Source: CAINVV01 sp037137375
Lineage (GTDB): Bacteria; Bacteroidota; Bacteroidia; Bacteroidales; Prolixibacteraceae
Reading direction: 5' to 3'
Assembly (NCBI GenBank): GCA_037137375.1
Contig: JBAXKJ010000005.1
Location: 62,001 to 126,000, forward strand
Length of the DNA stretch: 64,000 nt
The position numbers were made by a program, and so were the translations under genes. Shown piece after piece: positions 1 to 7,644 of this stretch (position 1 is the stretch's first letter; every line of letters begins with the position of its first letter). The notes under the pieces were generated by a model, which was not told where the DNA came from, did no database searches, and worked only from the letters and a program-made list of their open reading frames with translations.

Positions 1-1
1 G

Positions 2-643
2 GGATGGGGAGCATGGGTGCTGATGATCATGACACCGATATCTTTCTTATGGGCAGCCAGTTATGTAAGGGAATTGTATCCGGGTTGGGACTGGAAATTC
101 AAATTTCTTTATGACTTTGAGGCTTGGGTGATCAAAAACAGGATCCTCATTGCCTGGCCAATGACAATTTATGCCGTAATACTTGGAATTTATACCGGAA
201 TTCTGCTTTCGGCTTTCAACGCCAGACCTTTGTGGAATACCTCCATTTTGGGGCCGCTGTTTCTGGTTTCGGGCATGTCGACCGGTGCAGCAGTCATCCT
301 TCTGATGAGCAAAGATCACAAGGAACGCAAAATCATGGGGCGCCTCGACATCCTTTTGATTATCATCGAACTCTTCTTTATTATTCATCTTTTTATGGGT
401 TTCAAAGCTGGATCTGAAGCACAGATCAATGCCGCCAATCTCTTCCTCGGAGGCAGTTTTACCGCTCCTTTCTTTACTTTTGTGGTGCTGCTTGGTCTCA
501 TATTCCCTGCATTTCTGGAAGCGCTGGAATTAAGGGGATACAAGGTTCCGGTCATTATTCCTGCCACTCTGATTCTGCTCGGCGGACTGATATTCAGGTA
601 TCTTATTGTGGAAGCCGGACAGATCACTAAATATTTGTATTAA
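2..643 (+). CDS. NrfD/PsrC-type membrane subunit, C-terminal part
   Basis: This is the 3' part of a gene that begins before the window; its frame is open from base 2. About 213 residues remain, with roughly six hydrophobic segments. The PLWN motif followed by a GMSTGAA segment is typical of the NrfD/PsrC family, the quinone-interacting membrane anchors of polysulfide, thiosulfate, nitrite and tetrathionate reductases. The GTG at 17 is internal, not a start. The next gene follows after 11 nt and encodes a YeeE/YedE sulfur transporter half, so a polysulfide- or thiosulfate-related complex is the likely setting. The catalytic and iron-sulfur subunits would lie upstream, out of view, so the substrate cannot be fixed. 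Family confident; function inferred from neighbours. Confidence 0.85.
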   Translation, partial: GWGAWVLMIMTPISFLWAASYVRELYPGWDWKFKFLYDFEAWVIKNRILIAWPMTIYAVILGIYTGILLSAFNARPLWNTSILGPLFLVSGMSTGAAVILLMSKDHKERKIMGRLDILLIIIELFFIIHLFMGFKAGSEAQINAANLFLGGSFTAPFFTFVVLLGLIFPAFLEALELRGYKVPVIIPATLILLGGLIFRYLIVEAGQITKYLY

Positions 644-654
644 AAAATAGCCAT

Positions 655-1179
655 ATGAAGAAAAAATACGACGGATCAATCTATCTGAATCCCTATCTGG
701 GCGGTGTCATTCTCGGTACCGTCTTGCTGCTTTCCTTCTACCTCTCGGGGCGCGGTCTCGGTGCCAGTGGTGCTGTTAAGAATACGGTCGCAGCTACCGT
801 GAATGTCATAGCCCCCCAACACGTAGAAAAATCTGCCTACTATTCCCAGTTTGCCGGAGGGGATAAAAAACCTATGAACAACTGGCTCGTTTATGAAGTT
901 ATCGGCGCACTGGTTGGTGCTTTTTTATCAGGACTATTCTTCAACCGCCTGAAGCTGAAAGTGGAGCATTCACCCAAGATAACTTCCCGGCGCAGGCTGA
1001 TCTTCGCCCTTTCCGGCGGACTCATATTCGGCTTTGGATCCCAGCTTGCCAAAGGTTGTACCAGTGGTGCGGCCCTCAGCGGCATGGCTGTCCTTTCATT
1101 AGGGGGTTACATTACCATGATAGCCATATTTGGAACGGCCTTCATCGCAGCCTGGGCTTTCCGTAAAAACTGGATTTAA
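655..1179 (+). CDS. YeeE/YedE family sulfur transporter, first half
   Basis: This 174-residue membrane protein has about four hydrophobic segments. Near the C-terminus is the family motif AKGCTSGAALSG with Cys135. The YeeE/YedE (DUF395, TsuA) family imports thiosulfate or related sulfur compounds through conserved membrane cysteines. Classical YeeE is about twice this length. Here two half-length proteins are encoded in tandem, and this is the one with the GCTSG signature. Residues about 50-75 form an extracytoplasmic loop between the first two segments. It lies between an NrfD-type subunit and the second half, in one tight plus-strand run. A two-subunit channel is an inference from the split. 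Confidence 0.88.
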   Translation: MKKKYDGSIYLNPYLGGVILGTVLLLSFYLSGRGLGASGAVKNTVAATVNVIAPQHVEKSAYYSQFAGGDKKPMNNWLVYEVIGALVGAFLSGLFFNRLKLKVEHSPKITSRRRLIFALSGGLIFGFGSQLAKGCTSGAALSGMAVLSLGGYITMIAIFGTAFIAAWAFRKNWI

Positions 1180-1199
1180 TACTTTAAAAATAAGATATT

Positions 1200-1793
1200 A
1201 TGATCGGTCCTATTATATCTTCCGGATTAGTTTCTCCCGCCTGGGACAATGTCTTTGCTGTCCTGCTTGGCATGGGATTCGGTTTTGCCTTGGAGTCCTC
1301 CGGATTTTCCTCCTCCCGCAAGATCATCGGCACCTTCTTTGGCTACGATTTCGTGGTTGTAAAAGTCTTCTTCACGGCAGCCATCGTTTCCTCCCTGGGA
1401 TTACTATACCTCAACTACCTGGGATTACTGGATTATTCCTTACTATATATTCAGCCAACATTTATGGCTTCCGCGATAATTGGCGGAATCATCATGGGTG
1501 TCGGCTTCGCCATGGGCGGATTTTGTCCGGGTACAAGTGTCTGCGCAGCGGCAGTTGGTCGAATCGACGGACTGGTCTTTTTCGGGGGAATGTTCATTGG
1601 CGTGTTCCTATTTTCAGAAGCATTTCCGCTGTTTGAGAACCTGTATTATAGTGGTGCCCAGGGTTCTGTCATGATCAGTTCAGTACTGGGTATTTCGCCC
1701 GAACTCTTTACATTCATTCTTGTATTGATGGCAATCGGGATGTTTTATGGAGCTTCCTGGGTACAGGGCAAAGTCAAAAAGGTCGAATACTAA
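1200..1793 (+). CDS. YeeE/YedE family sulfur transporter, second half
   Basis: This 197-residue membrane protein has about five hydrophobic segments. It carries the other family signature, GGFCPGTS, with Cys109, preceded by a glycine-rich GVGFAMGG stretch. Start ATG at 1200 is 20 nt after the stop of the first half. In TsuA-type transporters conserved cysteines in such motifs pass thiosulfate along the channel, so this half and its upstream partner together carry both expected cysteine motifs. The rhodanese-like gene follows after 11 nt, and transporter plus rhodanese is a common pairing for sulfane-sulfur uptake and handling. The transported molecule (thiosulfate, sulfide or polysulfide) cannot be told from the sequence. 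Confidence 0.88.
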   Translation: MIGPIISSGLVSPAWDNVFAVLLGMGFGFALESSGFSSSRKIIGTFFGYDFVVVKVFFTAAIVSSLGLLYLNYLGLLDYSLLYIQPTFMASAIIGGIIMGVGFAMGGFCPGTSVCAAAVGRIDGLVFFGGMFIGVFLFSEAFPLFENLYYSGAQGSVMISSVLGISPELFTFILVLMAIGMFYGASWVQGKVKKVEY

Positions 1794-1804
1794 CATTTGA
1801 ACGC

Positions 1805-2428
1805 ATGGAAAGAAAATATACAATTCTCTCGATCCTTTTGATTGTCATGGCTCTGGGATTGGTCATCCTGCCAAAGAAGGATGACAAAAAGGAAATGGAC
1901 TCCAAAATATTGCTTAGCATGATCGCCGAGAAGTCACGCTATCTCAATGAAGATCAAGTAACTCACAGGATTATTGAGAACGATCCGACCCTGCTCTTGA
2001 TCGACCTTCGTCCGGCTGATCAATATAAAAAATTTGCGTTACCGGGATCCATCAACCTTAGCCCGGACTCCCTGCTAAGCAAATCAACGATAGAATTATT
2101 CAAACAGCCGGGGAAAGATAAAATTCTGTATGCTGAATCTGATCAGATCTCCCAAAATGTTTGGCTTGTTTTCTCGCGTTATGCCGTCAGCAGGATGTAC
2201 GTTATGAAGGGGGGAATGACGGAATGGTCCAATACGATTCTTAAGGAACAAATTCCTTCCGCTACCGCTTCGACTGCCGATCTGGATCTTATCAGCTTCA
2301 GGAAAGCCGCACGCCAGTATTTTACTGGTGAAGGTAGTGTAACTTCCACTCCTATCTCTTCCCGCCCAGCAGAGAAAATACAAGTTGTACGAAAAGCGCC
2401 TGCCGCTACCTCGGGAGGTGGTTGCTGA
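1805..2428 (+). CDS. Membrane-anchored rhodanese-like protein lacking the catalytic Cys
   Basis: The 207-residue protein starts with a single hydrophobic anchor (about residues 7-23) and a lysine-rich stretch, then a rhodanese fold: LLIDLRPADQY, ALPGSINLSP and a GGMTEW end. In active rhodaneses the loop after the central strand starts with the persulfide-carrying cysteine. Here that position is Ala110 (LYAESDQ), so classical sulfurtransferase activity is unlikely. A low-complexity Ala/Pro tail follows, and the protein ends SGGGC with a terminal Cys207. The only cysteine I see is that last residue. It sits in the sulfur gene run 11 nt after the YeeE/YedE half. A structural or sulfur-carrier role is an inference. 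Confidence 0.82.
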   Translation: MERKYTILSILLIVMALGLVILPKKDDKKEMDSKILLSMIAEKSRYLNEDQVTHRIIENDPTLLLIDLRPADQYKKFALPGSINLSPDSLLSKSTIELFKQPGKDKILYAESDQISQNVWLVFSRYAVSRMYVMKGGMTEWSNTILKEQIPSATASTADLDLISFRKAARQYFTGEGSVTSTPISSRPAEKIQVVRKAPAATSGGGC

Positions 2429-2446
2429 ACAGCATAGAACCGGTAA

Positions 2447-4180
2447 ATGGAAATCATCCCGCATTCAAAATTAAGTTCCGCCTGGATTAAAGCCGCCGTA
2501 ATTGGCAGTTTATGGGCATCCGTGGAAATCGTCGCGGGAAGTTTCCTTCATAATCTGCAGATACCTCTTACCGGCACGATCCTGACCGCCTTTGCTATAT
2601 TCCTGTTGTCGGCATTTTCAGCAATCTGGAAAGATGCCGGCATTTTCTGGCGTGCGGGCCTCATCTGTGCCTTGATGAAATCCATTTCACCCAGCGCCGT
2701 CATCATTGGCCCTATGATTGGCATTGTCACAGAAGCATTTTTATTTGAGTTGATGCTACTGATCCTGGGAAGAAACATCCTTGGAATCCTGGCCGGAGGG
2801 GCCTTAGCCGCAGTCAGCGCCATTTTCCATAAATTCTTCACCCTTCTGATCTTATACGGTTTCGATTTCGTCAGGATACTGGATTCCCTTTACCATTATG
2901 CCATCAAACAACTCAACATAAGCAGTGTCAGACCACTTGAAGTGATTGGAATCCTTCTGGGATTTTACCTGATCATCGGAATCTTTTCTGCCACTTTCGG
3001 TCTTCTGGCAGGAAAGAAATTTATTGCCTCAGCACAGCCTGCATCCTCCTTCCAGCGTAAAACAACAAGAAACGAAAAAACCAATTTTGAACTTTCCGGA
3101 GAGCCTCATTTTGCAGCGATATTAATCCTGGTCCACCTATTAATCTTGATCATGATTTTATGGTTGTTCGACCTCGACTATTTTTTCACCGCATCTTTTG
3201 CCTCCATCCTTTACACCGGGTACTGCATTTACAAATATCCCCAGGCCTTGAACCGTTTAAAGAAAATCTCGGTATGGATGCAGTTTATTCTCATCGTCGT
3301 CGCCTCCGTTTTTATCTGGGATGTAATGAAATCCGGCAGTCCGAGCGGTGAAAGCGGATGGCTTACCGGAATAAAAATGATCGTCAGGGCCATTATTCTG
3401 ATCATCGGATTTGCCGCCATCAGCGTGGAGCTAAAAAATCCGCTGGTAAAAACGGTCTTGTACCAACGAGGAATGTCAAATTTATATCAATCACTCTCCC
3501 TGGCCTTTGGTGTGCTTCCTAACCTGGTTGATGCACTCTCCAAATCAAAAATCAGCATTCTCAATCCAGTATCCCTCACGTCTCAACTGTTGCGCACCTC
3601 TCAAAATCTGATTTTACTGTTTCAAAAAGAGCAGGAAAATTTACCGTTAATTTTCATCCTTACTGCCGGAGTCGGTGCCGGAAAAACTTCCACCGCAAGG
3701 GATATTATTCAATCCTTACAAAAACGGGGTGTTCGTTGCAGAGGATTTCTCTCCGCCGGAATTGACGTGGATGGGGTTCGGTCCGGATTCAGACTGGAGG
3801 ATATTCAGTCGTCAGAATCCGTCATTTTATGTCAAAACACTTACCAGGAAGGCTGGACACCTACCGGAAGATACTATTTCAATCCTGAGTCACTTGAATT
3901 TGGAAATAAGATACTGAATTCGGCAAATCTGGCGGAGACAGACCTGGTAGTCATCGATGAGATTGGTCCGATGGAATTAAATAACCATGGGTGGGCTGAA
4001 TCAATCAGGACGCTGTGTCAAAGCTTACCTACGCCTCAATTGTGGATCGTACGTGAAAGTTTGGTAAAACAAGTTGTGAGGAAATGGAGTGTCGGCGATA
4101 TCCGCATCTTTAATTTGGAGCAAGATCAAAAAGAAGCAATTGAGAAAAGCATCAATGCTCATGTAATTCCTGCCTCTTGA
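2447..4180 (+). CDS. Polytopic membrane protein fused to a THEP1-type nucleoside triphosphatase
   Basis: Residues 1 to about 340 contain about ten hydrophobic segments. The part around residues 65-120 (ISPSAVIIGPMIGI) reminds me of transporter S-components, but this is not secure. Residues about 400-575 form a P-loop NTPase of the NTPase_1/THEP1 family: Walker A GVGAGKTS near residue 408, Walker B LVVIDEIGPME near residue 500, and the GFLSAG segment typical of the family. THEP1 proteins are normally small soluble NTPases with unclear roles, so the membrane fusion is unusual. It starts 18 nt after the rhodanese-like gene and its 3' end overlaps the convergent kup gene by 29 nt. Energy-dependent transport linked to the sulfur genes is speculation. 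Confidence 0.78.
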   Translation: MEIIPHSKLSSAWIKAAVIGSLWASVEIVAGSFLHNLQIPLTGTILTAFAIFLLSAFSAIWKDAGIFWRAGLICALMKSISPSAVIIGPMIGIVTEAFLFELMLLILGRNILGILAGGALAAVSAIFHKFFTLLILYGFDFVRILDSLYHYAIKQLNISSVRPLEVIGILLGFYLIIGIFSATFGLLAGKKFIASAQPASSFQRKTTRNEKTNFELSGEPHFAAILILVHLLILIMILWLFDLDYFFTASFASILYTGYCIYKYPQALNRLKKISVWMQFILIVVASVFIWDVMKSGSPSGESGWLTGIKMIVRAIILIIGFAAISVELKNPLVKTVLYQRGMSNLYQSLSLAFGVLPNLVDALSKSKISILNPVSLTSQLLRTSQNLILLFQKEQENLPLIFILTAGVGAGKTSTARDIIQSLQKRGVRCRGFLSAGIDVDGVRSGFRLEDIQSSESVILCQNTYQEGWTPTGRYYFNPESLEFGNKILNSANLAETDLVVIDEIGPMELNNHGWAESIRTLCQSLPTPQLWIVRESLVKQVVRKWSVGDIRIFNLEQDQKEAIEKSINAHVIPAS

Positions 4181-6104
4181 TGCGTTTCTTCTCCTCCCTC
4201 GCAATCACGATAGGAATTTTCTCTTCAATGACGTTGCTAGTATCCAGACCATAGGCTTTCACGTCGTTGACACCCATTCCACGGATGAAATTATGCAGCC
4301 CCATCGTAAAACGCTTCAGCGGAGGAAGCTTGTAATCGTTGATCAGAATACGATCCAGGTTGACGAATAGAAAATCTGCGGGAATTGAGTGCCTTTTCAA
4401 AGATTTGTAATGGCTTACCATGCTGATTTCGTGCGTTTTCTCCAAATCTTCGAGCACCTGTTTAAAATAAACGTTGATACGACGTTCTACCTTGAAACCT
4501 AGATGGAACTCAACCTTGATAACCACACCCGGGACAATATGATGTACCGTATATTCAAAAGTATCTGGCGTGTCGAGACTGTCGATGTGCAGGAACCAGT
4601 AGGTGTTAGCCCGTTTCGGATGTTTGTTGAAGATGGAATACATGATCTTGGACTCGATCTGATCCACCCTGTTTGCCTTGGTGATGTATACCAGATTGGT
4701 CGCAATCTTAGGCACATTGTAATCCATGCTAAGTTCATGAATTACCTCGACCTCCTTCTTCAAACTGGTGAAGGTGATGAATTTGTTCTTGATCTTTCGG
4801 CCAAAATACCAGCCGTACATCACAGTGAAGAAGAGCGCTGCGAGCATAATTGTCAACCATCCGCCATCCACAAATTTATGCAGGTTAGCATACAGGAAAG
4901 TACCCTCGATGGTCAGGAAAAGAAGCAACAAGAACATCCTTATGAAGAAATTCACTTTGCGTTTGTTGAGGTAGACCGACAAAAGCAAGGTGGTCATTAT
5001 CATGGTAATGGTGATAGACAGACCATAAGCTGCCTCCATATTGGATGACTTGGCAAAATAGATAACCACAAAAGAGCAGGCGATCCATAATAGCCAGTTA
5101 ACGAACGGAATATAAACCTGACCCTTGATTGAAGTAGGATACAATACTTTGATACGAGGCCAGACATTCAGCGTAATTGCCTCACTGATAAGAGTATAAG
5201 AACCGCTGATCAAAGCCTGACTGGCAATTACGGCTGCGGCAGTGGCAATGATGATTCCTGGTATTAAGAACCATGGCGGCATGATAGAATAAAATACATT
5301 GACACTTTTCGCCTCCGCCATGTGAGCCATCAGCCAGGCGCCCTGGCCCAGATAGTTGAGTATCAGTGAAACTTTTACAAAAACCCATGTAATACGTATA
5401 TTCTTAATCCCACAATGGCCCAGGTCTGAATACAACGCTTCGGCACCTGTTACAGCAAGGAAGACAGCCCCAAGCAGAATGACGGCTTCAGGATAAGTCG
5501 TCAAAAATTCATAAGCATAATATGGATTCAAAGCGGCAAAGATCCCTAATCCATGTGGCAGTTGGCTGACACCCAGTACTGCAAGCAGGGTAAACCACAT
5601 AAACATGACTGGTCCGAAAATGGTTCCAATCAATCCGGATCCAAACTGCTGAAAAAAGAACAACAGCAGGAAAATGGAAAGAACTATAGGGACTACCGGG
5701 ATATCGGCGTACAAAATATTCAACCCTTCAACTGCAGATGTTACAGTGATTGCGGGAGTTATGACACCATCAGCGAGCAAAGCGCTTCCACCCACCATGG
5801 TGATAATAGCGATCATATTCGTCTTTCGTTTTACGAGGGCGAACAGAGCAAAAATACCGCCTTCACCATGATTGTCTGCCTGAAGGGTAATGAAAACATA
5901 TTTGAAGGTGGTTTGTAGCGTCAGTGTCCATACAATGCAGGAAACGGCTCCGTAAATAAGCAACTTATTCACTTCAATGCCCCCCTTCATGATGGCATTC
6001 ATTACGTACAGAGGACTGGTACCGATGTCACCATATACAATGCCAAGCGTAATAATGAGTCCGGCAAGCGTGACTTTTTTAATCCCGGTATGAGTGCTTT
6101 CCAT
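4152..6104 (-). CDS. kup: Kup/HAK/KT family potassium uptake protein
   Basis: This 650-residue protein is full length for the Kup family of proton-coupled potassium importers. About twelve membrane segments fill residues 10-450, followed by a cytoplasmic C-terminal domain. Diagnostic motifs are GDIGTSPLYV at residues 25-34, NHGEGGIFAL near residue 80, and the TGAEALYSDLGH stretch in the middle. The gene is monocistronic and convergent with the fused NTPase gene, whose end it overlaps by 29 nt. A TATTTTTG element on the minus strand at 6150-6157 fits a Bacteroidota -7 box. Family assignment is firm. Confidence 0.96.
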   Translation of the reverse strand: MESTHTGIKKVTLAGLIITLGIVYGDIGTSPLYVMNAIMKGGIEVNKLLIYGAVSCIVWTLTLQTTFKYVFITLQADNHGEGGIFALFALVKRKTNMIAIITMVGGSALLADGVITPAITVTSAVEGLNILYADIPVVPIVLSIFLLLFFFQQFGSGLIGTIFGPVMFMWFTLLAVLGVSQLPHGLGIFAALNPYYAYEFLTTYPEAVILLGAVFLAVTGAEALYSDLGHCGIKNIRITWVFVKVSLILNYLGQGAWLMAHMAEAKSVNVFYSIMPPWFLIPGIIIATAAAVIASQALISGSYTLISEAITLNVWPRIKVLYPTSIKGQVYIPFVNWLLWIACSFVVIYFAKSSNMEAAYGLSITITMIMTTLLLSVYLNKRKVNFFIRMFLLLLFLTIEGTFLYANLHKFVDGGWLTIMLAALFFTVMYGWYFGRKIKNKFITFTSLKKEVEVIHELSMDYNVPKIATNLVYITKANRVDQIESKIMYSIFNKHPKRANTYWFLHIDSLDTPDTFEYTVHHIVPGVVIKVEFHLGFKVERRINVYFKQVLEDLEKTHEISMVSHYKSLKRHSIPADFLFVNLDRILINDYKLPPLKRFTMGLHNFIRGMGVNDVKAYGLDTSNVIEEKIPIVIAREEKKRIKRQELHEH

Positions 6105-6149
6105 TAACTTCTAACGCGTTAATAATTATTGAATGTCAGGACAAGGGCA

Positions 6150-6157
6150 CAAAAATA
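6150..6157 (-). promoter_or_regulatory. Candidate -7 box for kup
   Basis: On the minus strand this reads TATTTTTG, an exact match to the Bacteroidota TAnnTTTG -7 element, 46 nt before the kup start. I see no well-spaced TTG for the -33 element, so this is a motif match only. Confidence 0.4.
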
Positions 6158-6206
6158 ATTCAATTGCCTGGAAAATATCCATGCAACTGAAAAATAAAAC
6201 ATTAAG

Positions 6207-7043
6207 TTAAGATTGAACTATGCTGATCCCTTTCTCTTCCAGCACAATTCGTCTTTGTCTGTAGAGGGCTCCGATGGCCTTTTTGAATACTTTTTTACTG
6301 ATGGCAAAATGGTCAAAAATTAGCGCGGCATCACTCTTGTCGGTAAAAGGAAGAAATCCGCCAGCCTCTTTAAGTCTGTCCAAAATTGCCTGGGAAACAC
6401 TGTCTACCTGTTCATATCCAGGCCGATAGAGAGACAAATCAATTTTTTTATCCTCTCTGACTTTCTTAATATAAGCCTTCAATTGTTGTCCTTTATTCAG
6501 AGGACCCGGTAGCTCATCATGGTAAAGAATTCCTCTGTGAAGGTGGTTAATGATGGCATTGTAACCTAATGTGCTTTCACTCTCCACGATCACGGATACT
6601 TCTTCACCCACCTGATATTCAGGAATTACGTTATCGAGAAATTTTTCCAATTTGGCAGATGCTGCGATTCTACCGGAATCAGGGTCAAGGTAAACGTAAA
6701 CCAGGTATGACCTTCCGGCGACCATATCCATTTTCTGTTCGCGGAAAGGCACCAGGAGGTCTTTCATGAGTCCCCAGTCCAGAAAGGCACCCACATTGTT
6801 CACTGCGATGACTCTCAGCATGGCGAATTCGCCCACCTGGGCAAAAGGCTTTTCTGTGGTAGCGATGATCCTGTCTTCAGAATCAAGGTAAATAAAAACC
6901 TCAAGGTCATCGTCAACTTCACATGTTTCAGGGACATACCTTGCCGGAAGAAGAATCTCCCCCTGCTCCGCTCCATCCAGATATACTCCGAAATCAACGA
7001 ATTTCACCACTTTTAGGGTGTTGTACCTTCCCGTTAATATCAT
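6207..7043 (-). CDS. CvfB-like S1 RNA-binding protein
   Basis: The 278-residue protein matches the CvfB/YitL architecture: repeated S1-like beta-barrels over residues 1 to about 210 and a winged-helix end. Signs are the opening GRYNTLKVVKFVDFGVYLDG, the second S1 repeat with NNVGAFLDWG near residue 82, and the terminal KKAIGALYR helix with an RRIVLEEKGI wing. CvfB proteins bind RNA and affect virulence or general gene expression in Firmicutes; the target in Bacteroidota is unknown. It starts 5 nt after iorB and is probably last in the anSME-iorA-iorB-cvfB transcript. Family good; role general. Confidence 0.88.
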   Translation of the reverse strand: MILTGRYNTLKVVKFVDFGVYLDGAEQGEILLPARYVPETCEVDDDLEVFIYLDSEDRIIATTEKPFAQVGEFAMLRVIAVNNVGAFLDWGLMKDLLVPFREQKMDMVAGRSYLVYVYLDPDSGRIAASAKLEKFLDNVIPEYQVGEEVSVIVESESTLGYNAIINHLHRGILYHDELPGPLNKGQQLKAYIKKVREDKKIDLSLYRPGYEQVDSVSQAILDRLKEAGGFLPFTDKSDAALIFDHFAISKKVFKKAIGALYRQRRIVLEEKGISIVQS

Positions 7044-7048
7044 TATTC

Positions 7049-7633
7049 CTATTTTAGTTGTTGTTCTGCAAAGGCTCTTCCTGCGTGGAATGCCCTCAGG
7101 TTCAATTCTACCATCTCAGCGCCTTTTCTGGCAAAGATCTCCCTGATGCCTTGTTCCAGACTGCTCAAAGGTAGTTCAATAAACGGAGAAGCTGCACCAA
7201 GCATCACCATATTGGAAGCCTTGACATTGCCTTCTTCTTTTGCAACACGTTCAGCATCAATCGCCACCACCCGTGGCAATTCGCTGATTGTTTTCAGCAC
7301 CGACTCGGGATCCGGATAGTCCGGGATATTAATAAAAGGAGTCGTATTGGTAATCACATAACCGTCTGGCGATAGAAAACTCAGGTAGCGCAGAGATTCC
7401 AAGGGCTCTACCGAGAGAATCAGTTGAGCCTGTCCGGATGGAATCAGGTCGGAGAAAATAGGCTGATCCGACAATCTCAGATAGGACTGCACCGCCCCGC
7501 CGCGCTGGCTCATCCCATGGGTCTCCGCCTGTTTGAGGTATAGATTTTTCTCGACAGCCGCGAAACCCAGGACGGTAGCTATGGAGAGAATTCCTTGTCC
7601 GCCGACGCCTGCTAAAACAATGTCACACTTCAT
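7049..7633 (-). CDS. iorB: Indolepyruvate oxidoreductase subunit beta
   Basis: About 194 residues, the usual size for IorB, the gamma-type subunit of 2-oxoacid:ferredoxin oxidoreductases. The protein opens MKCDIVLAGVGGQGILS, the family's signature glycine-rich start, and contains the AETHGMSQRGG motif near residue 40. I chose the ATG at 7633, which gives this canonical N-terminus. An in-frame ATG further up at 7681 would add 16 residues and overlap iorA, which is less likely. With IorA it decarboxylates arylpyruvates from transaminated tryptophan, phenylalanine and tyrosine to aryl-acetyl-CoA while reducing ferredoxin. It lies 11 nt after iorA and 5 nt before the CvfB-like gene. Confidence 0.93.
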   Translation of the reverse strand: MKCDIVLAGVGGQGILSIATVLGFAAVEKNLYLKQAETHGMSQRGGAVQSYLRLSDQPIFSDLIPSGQAQLILSVEPLESLRYLSFLSPDGYVITNTTPFINIPDYPDPESVLKTISELPRVVAIDAERVAKEEGNVKASNMVMLGAASPFIELPLSSLEQGIREIFARKGAEMVELNLRAFHAGRAFAEQQLK

Positions 7634-7644
7634 TATACGTACTT

